A program made the translations under genes and the position numbers. A DNA stretch of 64,000 nucleotides. It comes from Bacillus sp. FJAT-49736. Its GTDB lineage: Bacteria; Bacillota; Bacilli; Bacillales; Bacillaceae_C. The stretch's first letter is position 1; every line of letters starts with the position of its first letter. Of this stretch, positions 33,929 to 42,725 are shown in pieces. Below the pieces are notes generated by a model that made no database searches, was not told the DNA's origin, and saw only the letters and a program-made list of their open reading frames with translations. The stretch is from positions 1,866,193 to 1,930,192 of the forward strand of contig NZ_JAGYPI010000001.1 in assembly GCF_018343615.1 (NCBI RefSeq). Reading direction: 5' to 3'.

Positions 33929-35824
33929 TTATTTTTTTGTTGCAGGTCTTGATCTTTTAATGAAAAAGGCAAGGATCAGTGCAATTGCAGCGATTCCTGT
34001 TGCAACAACAAATGCATCATTAATACCGCTTATGGTTGCCTGTTGTGCCACTTTTCCACTTATAATATATGCCCCTAATGTTTGACCCGCTTGATCTGGA
34101 AGGCCACCTGCATGGGCAATTGCCTGACCAAGTTGGCTTAACTTTGCGGCTAAATATGGATTATCACTTGTAATGACATTGCCGTAATTCGCTGTATGGA
34201 AGCTTGCTCTGGTCGTCATAACAGTTACTAGAAAGGCTGTTCCAATACTTCCTGCAACCGTTCTTGCCGTATTGGATGCTGCTGTTCCGTGACTAGTCAA
34301 ATGAAGCGGCAATTGGTTCATACCTTCCGTCATTACCGTCATCATAATAAAGGACATACCAAACATCCGTAATACATACAAGAGCATAATATGTCCATAC
34401 GTAGTTTGCATGGTTAAATGAGAAAATTGCCATGTAGTCGCAACTGTAATAATGAGACCAATCACAGCAAGCGGTCTTGCACCCATCTTATCAAATAATC
34501 GTCCCGAAATCGGTGACATTATCCCCATAATAATCGCACCAGGCAACATTAATAAGCCTGATTGAAGGGCAGTGAATCCGCGAATATTTTGCAAGTATAT
34601 CGGAAGTAATATCATTGCGGCAAACATTGCCATATTGATTACCATACTGACGACAGTTGTTAGTGCAAAGATATCAAATTTGAATACATGCAAATCAAGC
34701 ATCGGAGAATCCGTTGAGAATTCTCGTATTACAAATGCAATGATAGAAATAATCCCAACTATTAGCGAAATGACTACTGTTGCACTTGACCATCCATCAT
34801 TTCCGGCTTCACTGAAACCGTATAAAAGGAAGCCAAAACCAATAGTTGAAAAGATAAAGCCCCATGTATCAAATTTTGGTTTCGTGACTTTTGTAACGTC
34901 TTTCATCCAGAAAAAGGCTAAGATAAGATCTATAATTCCAAATGGAATAATTATATCAAATAGTAATCTCCAAGAGTAATGCCCAATTAACCAACCTGAT
35001 AAGGTAGGACCAACTGCAGGGGCAAATATCATCGCAACCCCCATTAATCCCATTGCAGCACCACGTTTTTCAGGAGGGAAAATGGTCATAAATACCGTCA
35101 TTAAGAGTGGCATAATAACACCTGCTCCCGCAGCTTGGATTATCCTTCCAATCATAAGCAAGGAGAAGGTGGTTGAAATAGAACAAAGTACAGACCCGAT
35201 CGTAAATGCAAAGATGGCAGAAAGAAATAATTTTCTCGTACCTAGTCTTGCAATTAAAAAAGCTGTAATAGGAATAAAGATACCATTTGTTAGCATGTAA
35301 CCTGTTGATAGCCATTGAACGGTATTTGCTGTAATTCCTAAATCATTCATAATATGTGGAAGCGCAACATTTAACAAAGTTTGATTTAATATCGCCACAA
35401 ATGCTCCAAGCATCATTGCAGCTATAATTTTCCCACGGTGGTTCGCAATATCCGGAGAAACACTAAAACCACGTTTATCAGCAGTTTTTTCCGTTTTTCC
35501 TGCTTCCTCATTTACATATTCTAATGCCGGTTCAGAAATTGGTGATTCTTTTAATGTTTCCCGGATTAATTCATCAGCATATGAGGCTTCATCATCAACT
35601 TCTTCTGCTTTTGCTTCTTCTGCATTAGCTTCTTCATTAACGACTTCTTCTTTTTGAGTTAAGAAATCTTCCTTCTTACTTCTTTCCTCTTTTATTGCAA
35701 CCGACTCGTTTTCCGCATTTCTATCTGTATTTATTCGCTTATTTTTGCTTCTTTTTAGTGCCAAATTAATAATGACAAGCAAAATAATCGAAATCAGAAT
35801 ATAACTAGCGATATATATTGTCAT
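33929..35824 (-). CDS. DHA2 family MFS multidrug transporter with N-terminal extension
   Basis: 14-helix proton antiporter of the EmrB/QacA type: LLNVALPHIMNDLGIT near residue 150, motif A-like ARLGTRKLF, motif C-like GWLIGHYSWRLLF. The protein is 631 residues, against about 480-510 for most relatives. The excess is N-terminal: one extra membrane helix (about 4-22), a basic stretch, then a Glu/Lys-rich soluble linker (about 35-120) before the transporter core. It partners with the HlyD-type protein encoded 8 bp upstream. Substrate unknown. Confidence 0.9.
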   Translation of the reverse strand: MTIYIASYILISIILLVIINLALKRSKNKRINTDRNAENESVAIKEERSKKEDFLTQKEEVVNEEANAEEAKAEEVDDEASYADELIRETLKESPISEPALEYVNEEAGKTEKTADKRGFSVSPDIANHRGKIIAAMMLGAFVAILNQTLLNVALPHIMNDLGITANTVQWLSTGYMLTNGIFIPITAFLIARLGTRKLFLSAIFAFTIGSVLCSISTTFSLLMIGRIIQAAGAGVIMPLLMTVFMTIFPPEKRGAAMGLMGVAMIFAPAVGPTLSGWLIGHYSWRLLFDIIIPFGIIDLILAFFWMKDVTKVTKPKFDTWGFIFSTIGFGFLLYGFSEAGNDGWSSATVVISLIVGIISIIAFVIREFSTDSPMLDLHVFKFDIFALTTVVSMVINMAMFAAMILLPIYLQNIRGFTALQSGLLMLPGAIIMGIMSPISGRLFDKMGARPLAVIGLIITVATTWQFSHLTMQTTYGHIMLLYVLRMFGMSFIMMTVMTEGMNQLPLHLTSHGTAASNTARTVAGSIGTAFLVTVMTTRASFHTANYGNVITSDNPYLAAKLSQLGQAIAHAGGLPDQAGQTLGAYIISGKVAQQATISGINDAFVVATGIAAIALILAFFIKRSRPATKK

Positions 35825-35832
35825 GATATCAC

Positions 35833-36483
35833 CTACTTATGGATTCGCACAGTCACATTCATACCAGGAACTAAATCTAATCCACCATAATTTTCAATAG
35901 AAATTTTGACAGGAATGACTTGCACCTCTTTTGTATAGTTACCGGAAGCATTATTGCTTGGCAGTAATGAAAAAGTACCTGCTGTGGCTAAACCAATCGT
36001 TTTCACCTTACCGCTTAAATTTGAATTTGGATATGCATCCACATATACATCCACATCTTGACCAACTTTTACATCATTAATGTCTGTTTCCTTAATATTC
36101 GCTGTTATCCATAGATTATCCAAGTCATAGCTTTGTGCAATCGGAGTACCAGCACCAACAAAAGTGTCTTTTACACCATTGGATTGTACTACAGTTCCAT
36201 CAGCTGGAGCTGTAATATCTACATTCATAACACCTTTATCACCCATTACTTGTACAGTTCCAACTTTATCGCCCTTATTGAACCTTTCGCCGACTTTTGC
36301 ATTCCATGTTACTAGCTTACCTGCAGCCGGTGATGCAATAGCTACTTGCTGTCCTGCAATTTGAGCATTATCTGTAGACAAATAGGTCACAGACTTATTA
36401 TAGAAATAGTAACCAGTAAATCCTCCACCAACTAGAATAATTAGTAATATTACATTGATTAAAATCATACGTCTTGCATTCAT
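35833..36483 (-). CDS. HlyD/EmrA family efflux periplasmic-adaptor-like subunit
   Basis: Membrane-fusion family protein, 216 residues: one N-terminal membrane anchor (about 7-27), a lipoyl/biotinyl-like split domain (VAIASPAAGKLVTWNAKVGERF ... ADGTVVQ) and a beta-barrel domain ending GLDLVPGMNVTVRIHK. The long coiled-coil hairpin of EmrA is absent, as is common in Gram-positive partners of DHA2 pumps. Lies 7 bp after marR and 8 bp before the transporter gene. Confidence 0.9.
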   Translation of the reverse strand: MNARRMILINVILLIILVGGGFTGYYFYNKSVTYLSTDNAQIAGQQVAIASPAAGKLVTWNAKVGERFNKGDKVGTVQVMGDKGVMNVDITAPADGTVVQSNGVKDTFVGAGTPIAQSYDLDNLWITANIKETDINDVKVGQDVDVYVDAYPNSNLSGKVKTIGLATAGTFSLLPSNNASGNYTKEVQVIPVKISIENYGGLDLVPGMNVTVRIHK

Positions 36484-36490
36484 AGATGAA

Positions 36491-36931
36491 CTATTCCTCC
36501 TTAATTGTCAATGTTTCAAGTATGCGTTCATGGAGACTAAGCAATTTCTTAATCTCCTCCGGCGGGAATTGCTGAATTTCATTCAATTTTTCAACCAAGA
36601 TTGAATCTGATTGAAATAATTTAACTATTTTTTCCTCGCCTTCAGGAGTAAGCTGCAATGTAATAGCTCTGCGATCTTGAGGCGAGGTTACCCTGTCAAC
36701 CAAATTTTGATTTACAAGCCTATCTATTACCCCGCTAACAGTACTATTTGTTAATCTCATGCCCTCTGCTAATTCACTCAATCCAACATTTGGATGCAAT
36801 TGGATTCTATACAGTGCCTTTAGCTGAACATCTGTAATCCCTATAGACTCTGCATCTTTCTTTAATAGCCTATAGATAGCCTTGTTAATCTTTGTAAATG
36901 AATCAATTATTTCATTATTTAAAACCTGCAA
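36491..36931 (-). CDS. MarR family transcriptional regulator
   Basis: 146-residue winged-helix repressor: recognition-helix region SELAEGMRLTNSTVSGVIDRL and wing DRVTSPQDRRAITLQLT. First gene of an operon with hlyD-like and DHA2 genes, so it probably represses its own efflux pump until a drug-like ligand binds. TTG start at 36931 behind GGGGGG. A 12-bp perfect palindrome lies upstream at 36969. Confidence 0.92.
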   Translation of the reverse strand: MQVLNNEIIDSFTKINKAIYRLLKKDAESIGITDVQLKALYRIQLHPNVGLSELAEGMRLTNSTVSGVIDRLVNQNLVDRVTSPQDRRAITLQLTPEGEEKIVKLFQSDSILVEKLNEIQQFPPEEIKKLLSLHERILETLTIKEE

Positions 36932-36968
36932 TTTCCCCCCTCCTCACTTTTTGTTCCCACTCGAATAA

Positions 36969-36980
36969 TTCGTATACGAA
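36969..36980. promoter_or_regulatory. Palindrome upstream of marR (candidate operator)
   Basis: Perfect dyad TTCGTATACGAA, 38 bases before the marR start codon and downstream of a TTGACA -35 element (complement of 37023-37028; a -10 of weak match, TTATTA, follows after 18 bases). MarR proteins commonly bind such dyads to shut off their own operon. Confidence 0.65.
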
Positions 36981-37060
36981 ATAAGTTAACGAGATATATA
37001 ATAACATACACACTTATTAGTATGTCAATAAAAAAATTTAATTATGAAACATAAACTCCC

Positions 37061-37101
37061 ACAAAAAAAAAAGAAATAACGTAATAATTACGTCATTTCT
37101 T
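37061..37101 (-). terminator. Terminator after yrhC
   Basis: Stem AAGAAATAACGTAAT (37071-37085) / ATTACGTCATTTCTT (37087-37101), one mismatch, followed by a run of eight or more T on the minus strand. Its left arm overlaps the yrhC stop region. Confidence 0.85.
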
Positions 37102-37351
37102 AATCTAAGTATTCTTGACCTTCTTCTGAATCCAACAAAAGGTTTCGACATTTATTAGAATATAAAAAGCACAAGGCTGATAAAATTAATAAGACAACTG
37201 TACCACCTATTAATATATAGGTTTTCTCCTGTGTTTTGCCTGCAATAGGCATGACAACGCCTAAATATAAAAAGGCTGTTAATGCTAATAAAGTGAAACC
37301 ATACCTTTTAAAATCATTCATCTTTCCCTGTAATCTCTTTTCTTTATTCAC
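37100..37351 (-). CDS. yrhC: YrhC family membrane protein
   Basis: Small protein with two membrane helices, 83 residues from GTG at 37351 (AAGGTG seven bases upstream). The longer frame lacks a ribosome site. Basic N-terminus, helices about 15-35 and 45-65, acidic C-terminus EEGQEYLD. Resembles B. subtilis YrhC, encoded at the end of the yrrT-mtnN-mccA-mccB-yrhC group. Function unknown. Confidence 0.75.
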   Translation of the reverse strand: MNKEKRLQGKMNDFKRYGFTLLALTAFLYLGVVMPIAGKTQEKTYILIGGTVVLLILSALCFLYSNKCRNLLLDSEEGQEYLD

Positions 37352-37440
37352 ATTGACACACCTTGCTTTCTCTATGAAACTATATTTTAACTTTATCATA
37401 GATTAGCAGGCAAATTAGAATGTAAATGAAGGGAAGGATG

Positions 37441-37485
37441 GAAAAAAGGGGTAAGGAGGCTATTTTTACATTTAGTCTCTACCCC
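37441..37485 (-). terminator. Terminator after mtnN
   Basis: GGGGTA (37448-37453) pairs with TACCCC (37480-37485), extended by AGGAG/CTC, followed on the minus strand by TTTTTTC. So yrhC is probably transcribed separately or by read-through. Confidence 0.65.
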
Positions 37486-37498
37486 GGTCACTTTTTTA

Positions 37499-38191
37499 TT
37501 ATAGATTATTAACGATATCCATTACTAAGTTTGCAGAATGAAGCGCTGCCTTTTCTAAAAATTGGTCAAAAGAAATATTGGATTCCTTTCCAGCTATGTC
37601 CGATAATGCTCGAATGATGACAAACGGAGTGTCGAATTGAAAGGCTACCTGTGCGATTGCAGCAGCTTCCATTTCTACCGCCTGTAAATCCCGGAATTTA
37701 TGTCGAATAGATTCCACTCGTTCCGGATCGCTCATGAAGGAATCACCAGTTGCAATAAGTCCTTTTACAACTTGAATATCTGTTATTTTTTTTGCACTAT
37801 CTTCTGCGATTTTCATTAATTTTTCATTAGCCTCAAAAGCTGGCGGCATTTGCGGAACTTGCCCATACTCATAGCCAAATGCTGTCACATCTACATCGTG
37901 GTGACGAACCTCGGTGGAGATTACGATATCCCCTACTTGAAGCTTAGGATCTAGCCCACCTGCAGAACCTGTGTTAATGACAACAGTCGGTTTAAAATGC
38001 TGCAGAAGGATAGCTGTAGACATCGCAGCATTTACTTTACCAATACCTGAACGGAGAAGCACTACATCTTTTCCCTTCATAGTCCCTGATATAAATTCAC
38101 ATCCTGCTATCGTTTCAAATCTTGGATTATCCATATTCTCACGTAAGTAAGCTACTTCCTCTTCCATTGCTCCTATAATAGCTGCTTTCAT
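37499..38191 (-). CDS. mtnN: 5'-methylthioadenosine/S-adenosylhomocysteine nucleosidase
   Basis: Hydrolyses methylthioadenosine and S-adenosylhomocysteine, the by-products of SAM use. 230 residues with IIGAMEEEV at the N-terminus (catalytic Glu), [20 protein letters not shown] (ribose-binding Glu) and [10 protein letters not shown] (catalytic Asp). The B. subtilis partners mccA, mccB and yrrT are absent from the adjoining sequence. Confidence 0.97.
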   Translation of the reverse strand: MKAAIIGAMEEEVAYLRENMDNPRFETIAGCEFISGTMKGKDVVLLRSGIGKVNAAMSTAILLQHFKPTVVINTGSAGGLDPKLQVGDIVISTEVRHHDVDVTAFGYEYGQVPQMPPAFEANEKLMKIAEDSAKKITDIQVVKGLIATGDSFMSDPERVESIRHKFRDLQAVEMEAAAIAQVAFQFDTPFVIIRALSDIAGKESNISFDQFLEKAALHSANLVMDIVNNL

Positions 38192-38271
38192 TATCCAACC
38201 TCTTTCTTATCAAAAATCAACATACTTTTCCTATTATAAAACAATGAACTTAAAAAACCTACTATGATTCC

Positions 38272-38300
38272 TTGATTGAATAATATACGCAGGCTACAAT
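38272..38300 (+). promoter_or_regulatory. Promoter of yrzA
   Basis: TTGATT (38272-38277), 17 bases, TACAAT (38295-38300), 18 bases before the ATG. Confidence 0.65.
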
Positions 38301-38318
38301 AGGACTGGAGGGATTAAT

Positions 38319-38543
38319 ATGAGCATTCAGTTAGAAATGATAGAAGATAAAATTGAATTTTTCGAAGGAACAGATTTAGCGAGCATAGAGAAAAAGATAA
38401 ATGAACAAATCGAATATAACAAAGCGATAATGCTGGAGGTTGCCTCCGTTTCTCATCAAATGCATATAGATCAATCAGGAAAAAAATACTTTTCCGCCGT
38501 TGTACATTTTAAATTAAAAAAAGCAATGCAAAAAGGATATTAA
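38319..38543 (+). CDS. yrzA: YrzA family protein (DUF2536)
   Basis: 74-residue conserved Bacillus protein (MSIQLEMIEDKIEFFEG ... VSHQMHID ... FSAVVHFKLKK) of unknown function, lying between mtnN and yrrS as in B. subtilis. GGAGGG precedes the ATG. Its stop lies inside a perfect palindromic terminator. Confidence 0.85.
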   Translation: MSIQLEMIEDKIEFFEGTDLASIEKKINEQIEYNKAIMLEVASVSHQMHIDQSGKKYFSAVVHFKLKKAMQKGY

Positions 38544-38566
38544 TTTTCGTAAATTAATATCCTTTT
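38531..38566. terminator. Bidirectional terminator between yrzA and yrrS
   Basis: 36-bp perfect inverted repeat (AAAAGGATATTAATTT / complement) with TCGT loop. Its arms end in A and T runs, serving both converging genes. Confidence 0.9.
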
Positions 38567-38571
38567 TACAT

Positions 38572-39267
38572 CTATTGTCGGTCATTATGCTTTAATTCTT
38601 CCACTTTAGTAGGTTTCCAGCCTTGGCTGTCTACCCACTCAAGATAGACCCGATATGCTTTTTTATTTTCTTTAGATGATATGGTTCCTACTACTGACGA
38701 GTCAGAAGAATTTCTTCCCAAATACCAAATAGTCATTTGATCAGATGGAATTCCAGTTGCATAAGCTAATGCTTTTTCTTTTTCTTGCCAATCCACTGAA
38801 TTTTGATCAGAAGAATATTGATGACCACTTGTTTGATTGGTACCTACAGGTGCCCAATTCGGATTAACATATGTCTTTTTGACATTTGGGTCATTTCCTT
38901 CATTTGAAACAACTTCAGAGTTCTCTAAGTTGCTGTCTCCACTTTCATCCACATTCGTATTGGATTGATTGTCATCTGCAGTAGTGTCATTTTTATTATT
39001 GTTATCGGATGTGTTATTCTTGCTTTCATTGTTTGACTTATTTGCGTCACTCTTTGCATCATTGTTATTTTTTTGAGTATGAGCTGTTTTAGCAGGTGGA
39101 GAGCTTTTTTCATCGTTTTTACCGCCACCGATAAAAATAGTGTATGCTACAATGATGATTAATAATATAACGATGACAATTAATGAGTTTAAAATAATGT
39201 TTGTTTTTCTGCGTTTTGCTCTTTGCATTGAGCGAGATCGGTTTGGATGATTATATTCATTTGCCAT
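38572..39267 (-). CDS. yrrS: YrrS family protein (DUF1510)
   Basis: 231 residues: basic N-terminus (QRAKRRKTN), one membrane helix (about 25-48), a long Asn/Asp/Lys/Ser low-complexity stretch (about 55-125), and a C-terminal extracellular DUF1510 domain (WQEKEKALAYATGI ... VEELKHNDR). Encoded directly after the penicillin-binding protein gene pbpI in Bacillus, which suggests a role near the cell wall or in sporulation; the function is not known. Confidence 0.85.
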   Translation of the reverse strand: MANEYNHPNRSRSMQRAKRRKTNIILNSLIVIVILLIIIVAYTIFIGGGKNDEKSSPPAKTAHTQKNNNDAKSDANKSNNESKNNTSDNNNKNDTTADDNQSNTNVDESGDSNLENSEVVSNEGNDPNVKKTYVNPNWAPVGTNQTSGHQYSSDQNSVDWQEKEKALAYATGIPSDQMTIWYLGRNSSDSSVVGTISSKENKKAYRVYLEWVDSQGWKPTKVEELKHNDRQ

Positions 39268-39472
39268 CTTTCAACCTCCCTTTTACCAATGACATTATCA
39301 TAACACGAGTTTAGACAAGAGGAAAGCAGATAACAGTGGAAAGAAGAATCATCCTTCCTTATACCTAGGCTCTTTTCATCAAGTTTGTTCATTAAGTTGA
39401 CAACTCTTGTTAATACATGATTCCTTGCAGCCAGGTCATTTAAGAATTGAAAACCATATACAAAAACTGCCT

Positions 39473-41230
39473 TTATTTGATATTCTCCTTATAAAGGAGG
39501 TTTACAATATCTGCAAAGAGTGGATTAATTCCTCCATCATTTTCAGGCACTCCTAAATTTACCACTACCAAAGCATATTTTGGTTGATTAAACGGAAAGT
39601 AACCTGCAAACCATTTATTATGGAGCTGTTCATTTCCTTTAAATATCCCAGTTTCTGCGGTACCGGATTTACCAGCCACTTCATAAGGAAGATTTTGAAA
39701 CCATCTCCCTGTTCCATTTGTGCTAGTTATAACCTGCCTCAGCATTTTTTGTAACTTCATAGCTGTTAAAGAGGAAATTGTATCACCATCAAGATTTTTT
39801 TGCGGAAAATCAACTAGAGTGGTTCCATCCTTATACTTTAACGAAGAAACAGCCCTAATCATTTCCTTTTGCCCCCCTCTTGCAATGGTAGCCATCATAT
39901 TAGCTACTCCTAAAGGGGTTACCCTTACCTCCTGTTGACCAATTCCTGTTTGGGCAACTAAATTATCATCCGTTTTGCTTTCCGAATTCGCAAAAACTTG
40001 TCCTTTATCTACATGGAGTTGATAAAAATCCTCCACACGGAAGATATCTCCATTCCAGCTAATTTCACCTATTAATCCTAATCTTTCAGCATATTCTTCA
40101 ATTAGATTAGGGTTTTTATCTTTTAATCTTTTTGCCAAGTCTCCAAATGCTCGATTACAGCTCTCTGCGAAACTCTCCTCAAAATTTAACTCACCAAGTT
40201 TTCGTTTGTCAGGCTTTCCATACATATTTTCACTGCAGTGAAAAAGATCCTGTTCATTTACCGTTTCATTCTCTATAGATGCAGCCGCAATAACCGTTTT
40301 AAATATAGACCCTGGAATTTGTTGAGCAGTCATCATATTGACCGATGCTTCATTAGCAAATGGATGCTTCGGGTCCATTAATGGCCTTGAAACATTGGCT
40401 AATATTTCATTTTTTTCAATATCCAAAAGGATTACTCCACCTTTTTGAATTGGATACTTATTTACTAACGACTCTATTTTCTCCTGCAAATCCCTATCAA
40501 TGGTTGTTTGCACGTTTACAGGATAGTAAGGGTTACCTGAACCGGTATATTTCACATCCACTCCAAATAAAGGCTGTCCCAATGCATCTACATGGTATAC
40601 AAGCTTGGATGCACCCTCTGGCAACAAAAATTCATCAAACTGTTTTTGTAATCCGGTTATCCCAATCTTTACATTTTGCATCCCTTTCTTATCAGGATAT
40701 CTTTTTAAAAAGGTTTCCGCTTGTTCACCGACTATCCCAATAAGCTGACTCGCTATATTATTATTGCTTGGTGACCTTTTATATACCGCAAATACACCAG
40801 GAACTTTCAAATTATTGATTTCCTTTACTTGCATCTCACTTAATATAAATGGATTCTTTCCACCAAACACAAAGGGTTCCTTCGCATCTTCAAGTGCTGA
40901 ATCAAAGCTAGTTTCGGATATGTTTAAAATAGTGGCTATCTTGTGCTTGTCCCAAACTGTATTCTTTAAAAATGGAAATAATATCAATACTGGCTTTTCT
41001 GAATAAGTTAATGGCTTATTGTTACGATCTAAAAACTGTCCCCTTCCATCATCAATCACAATTTCTTGTGTTCTTTGGGCAACACTATCTCTCATTAAAT
41101 TTATATGATGTTTGGTAAAAGACTCCGTTTCCATTAATTGAATTTGAACAAGTCTTGCTATTAAAGCAGCAATCATGAAAAGGATAAGAACCGCTAAGAA
41201 ATAATATCGTTTTATTCTCATATTAAACAC
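39473..41230 (-). CDS. pbpI: Class B penicillin-binding protein PbpI (YrrR)
   Basis: Peptidoglycan transpeptidase, 585 residues: N-terminal membrane anchor (about 10-30), dimerisation/pedestal domain, then the transpeptidase domain with SIFK (SxxK, near 312), SCN (SxN, near 367) and KSGTAE (KTG-type, near 517). In B. subtilis the homologue is minor and linked to sporulation. Short gap to greA upstream, yrrS follows downstream. Confidence 0.94.
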   Translation of the reverse strand: MFNMRIKRYYFLAVLILFMIAALIARLVQIQLMETESFTKHHINLMRDSVAQRTQEIVIDDGRGQFLDRNNKPLTYSEKPVLILFPFLKNTVWDKHKIATILNISETSFDSALEDAKEPFVFGGKNPFILSEMQVKEINNLKVPGVFAVYKRSPSNNNIASQLIGIVGEQAETFLKRYPDKKGMQNVKIGITGLQKQFDEFLLPEGASKLVYHVDALGQPLFGVDVKYTGSGNPYYPVNVQTTIDRDLQEKIESLVNKYPIQKGGVILLDIEKNEILANVSRPLMDPKHPFANEASVNMMTAQQIPGSIFKTVIAAASIENETVNEQDLFHCSENMYGKPDKRKLGELNFEESFAESCNRAFGDLAKRLKDKNPNLIEEYAERLGLIGEISWNGDIFRVEDFYQLHVDKGQVFANSESKTDDNLVAQTGIGQQEVRVTPLGVANMMATIARGGQKEMIRAVSSLKYKDGTTLVDFPQKNLDGDTISSLTAMKLQKMLRQVITSTNGTGRWFQNLPYEVAGKSGTAETGIFKGNEQLHNKWFAGYFPFNQPKYALVVVNLGVPENDGGINPLFADIVNLLYKENIK

Positions 41231-41293
41231 CGCTTTTGTAAGTTGTTTCTAAATCCTTATCATTATTGACCAAGTTTGATATATTGAATACAA

Positions 41294-41336
41294 AAAAACA
41301 TCGATGTTCACTTTAACAGTGAATATCGATGTTTTT
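41294..41336 (-). terminator. Terminator after greA
   Basis: Long stem AAAAACATCGATGTTCAC (41294-41311) / GTGAATATCGATGTTTTT (41319-41336) with one mismatch, followed by TTTGTATTC on the minus strand. Confidence 0.9.
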
Positions 41337-41346
41337 CATTGCATAA

Positions 41347-41823
41347 TTATTTCACGGAAATAATTCTTACCTTCATTTCCCCACCAGGTGTTTGGACAGT
41401 TACCTCGTCATTTACTTTCTTGCCAAGCAAGCTTTTTGCAATTGGTGAATCATTGGATATTTTCCCTTCAAACGGATCTGCTTCAGCACTTCCGACAATA
41501 GAGTATGTTTCCTCATCACCATCTGGTAATTCAATAAATGTAACCGTTTTTCCTAAAGACACAGTATCTGAATTAGTACCGTCATCCTCAATGATTTTTG
41601 CATTGCGAATCATATTTTCAATCGTTGTGATTCGCCCCTCCACAAAAGCCTGTTCTTCCTTCGCAGAATCATACTCTGAGTTTTCAGAAAGATCTCCAAA
41701 GCTTCTGGCGATTTTTATACGTTCAACGACCTCTTTACGTTTAACCGTTTTCAAATGTTCCAGTTCTTGTTCTAATTTTTCTTTTCCGGCTTGTGTCATT
41801 GGAAATACTTTTTCTGTAGCCAT
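41347..41823 (-). CDS. greA: Transcription elongation factor GreA
   Basis: Stimulates transcript cleavage by backtracked RNA polymerase. The 158 residues are the exact family length: N-terminal antiparallel coiled coil with acidic tip ([19 protein letters not shown], catalytic D/E) and C-terminal FKBP-like domain ([18 protein letters not shown]). Follows udk as in B. subtilis. Confidence 0.97.
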   Translation of the reverse strand: MATEKVFPMTQAGKEKLEQELEHLKTVKRKEVVERIKIARSFGDLSENSEYDSAKEEQAFVEGRITTIENMIRNAKIIEDDGTNSDTVSLGKTVTFIELPDGDEETYSIVGSAEADPFEGKISNDSPIAKSLLGKKVNDEVTVQTPGGEMKVRIISVK

Positions 41824-41984
41824 ATCCCTTCACTCCTATTAGTTCTATTTTTGTTTTATGTAGAAAGTAATAGTGATGCTTCTTCAAGATTCCATCTATC
41901 CTGCACCGCCATTAAAATGGTAATTCTACATAATGGATGGTTTTCAATAACAAATAACCATCTTCATGCTAACAAATACATCAT

Positions 41985-42010
41985 AGCGCGACCTAAGAAT
42001 CTGTCGCGCT
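41985..42010. other. Hairpin between udk and greA
   Basis: Stem AGCGCGAC (41985-41992) / GTCGCGCT (42003-42010), eight perfect pairs, ten-base loop, 35 bases after the udk stop. There is no T tract on the minus strand, so it is not a clear terminator. It may be an RNA-stability element. The rest of this 220-base gap holds no gene. Confidence 0.45.
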
Positions 42011-42044
42011 TTATGTATATATAATTATTTTATAAATAATCGTA

Positions 42045-42680
42045 TTACAAAAATGACTTTTGTTCAAGAATTGTTTGAATTTTGGTATTTACCAAATCGA
42101 TGGCAACAAGATTTTGTCCGCCTTCAGGAATGATGACATCGGCATATCTCTTAGTTGGTTCAATGAATTGATTATGCATCGGTCGGACCACATTAATATA
42201 CTGATCAATTACGGAATTCATAGTTCGGCCGCGATCCTCAATATCCCGAAGCATTCGTCTGATAATCCGCAAATCGGCATCGGTATCCACATAAAGTTTT
42301 ATATCCATTAAATTGCGCAATCTTTCATCTTCTAATACTAAAATTCCTTCTAAAATAATGACATCCTTCGGTTCGACAAGAATTTTTTTCTCAGAGCGTG
42401 TATGCATTGTATAGTCATATACCGGTTTTTCAATGGATTCATAATTTAACAATTTTTGAATATGACTAATTAATAATTCATTATCGAATGCAAGGGGATG
42501 ATCATAATTTGTTTTCAATCGTTCTTCAAAAGGTAGATGACTCTGATCTTTGTAATAATAGTCCTGTTCTATCACTAGGATGGAGTGGCCTTTAAATTGA
42601 TCATATATAGCGTTCGTTACACTCGTTTTTCCAGAGCCGGAACCTCCTGCTACCCCAATAACTGCTGGTTTTCTTCGCAT
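42045..42680 (-). CDS. udk: Uridine kinase
   Basis: Phosphorylates uridine and cytidine in pyrimidine salvage. The ATG at 42680 (MRRKPAVIG) is used, because AAGGGAG lies upstream and it gives 211 residues, the B. subtilis length. P-loop [13 protein letters not shown] near residue 10, substrate region YDHPLAFD, and [11 protein letters not shown] are conserved. Lies directly after trmR; the U32-peptidase genes that separate them in B. subtilis are missing. Confidence 0.96.
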   Translation of the reverse strand: MRRKPAVIGVAGGSGSGKTSVTNAIYDQFKGHSILVIEQDYYYKDQSHLPFEERLKTNYDHPLAFDNELLISHIQKLLNYESIEKPVYDYTMHTRSEKKILVEPKDVIILEGILVLEDERLRNLMDIKLYVDTDADLRIIRRMLRDIEDRGRTMNSVIDQYINVVRPMHNQFIEPTKRYADVIIPEGGQNLVAIDLVNTKIQTILEQKSFL

Positions 42681-42725
42681 CCAAAAAGAACTCCCTTCCA
42701 TCTCTCTAACACATCTTCATCTCTT

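Noticed and set aside
39367-39470. Possible sixth MITE-like copy (AGGCTCTTTTC at about 39369)
   Set aside because: Only one terminus-like string is present. No matching second end or internal blocks are found before pbpI begins, so it may be chance or a small remnant.
41339-41842. 167-codon plus-strand frame opposite greA
   Set aside because: It is fully antisense to a clear full-length greA, has no ribosome site and a serine-rich shadow composition.
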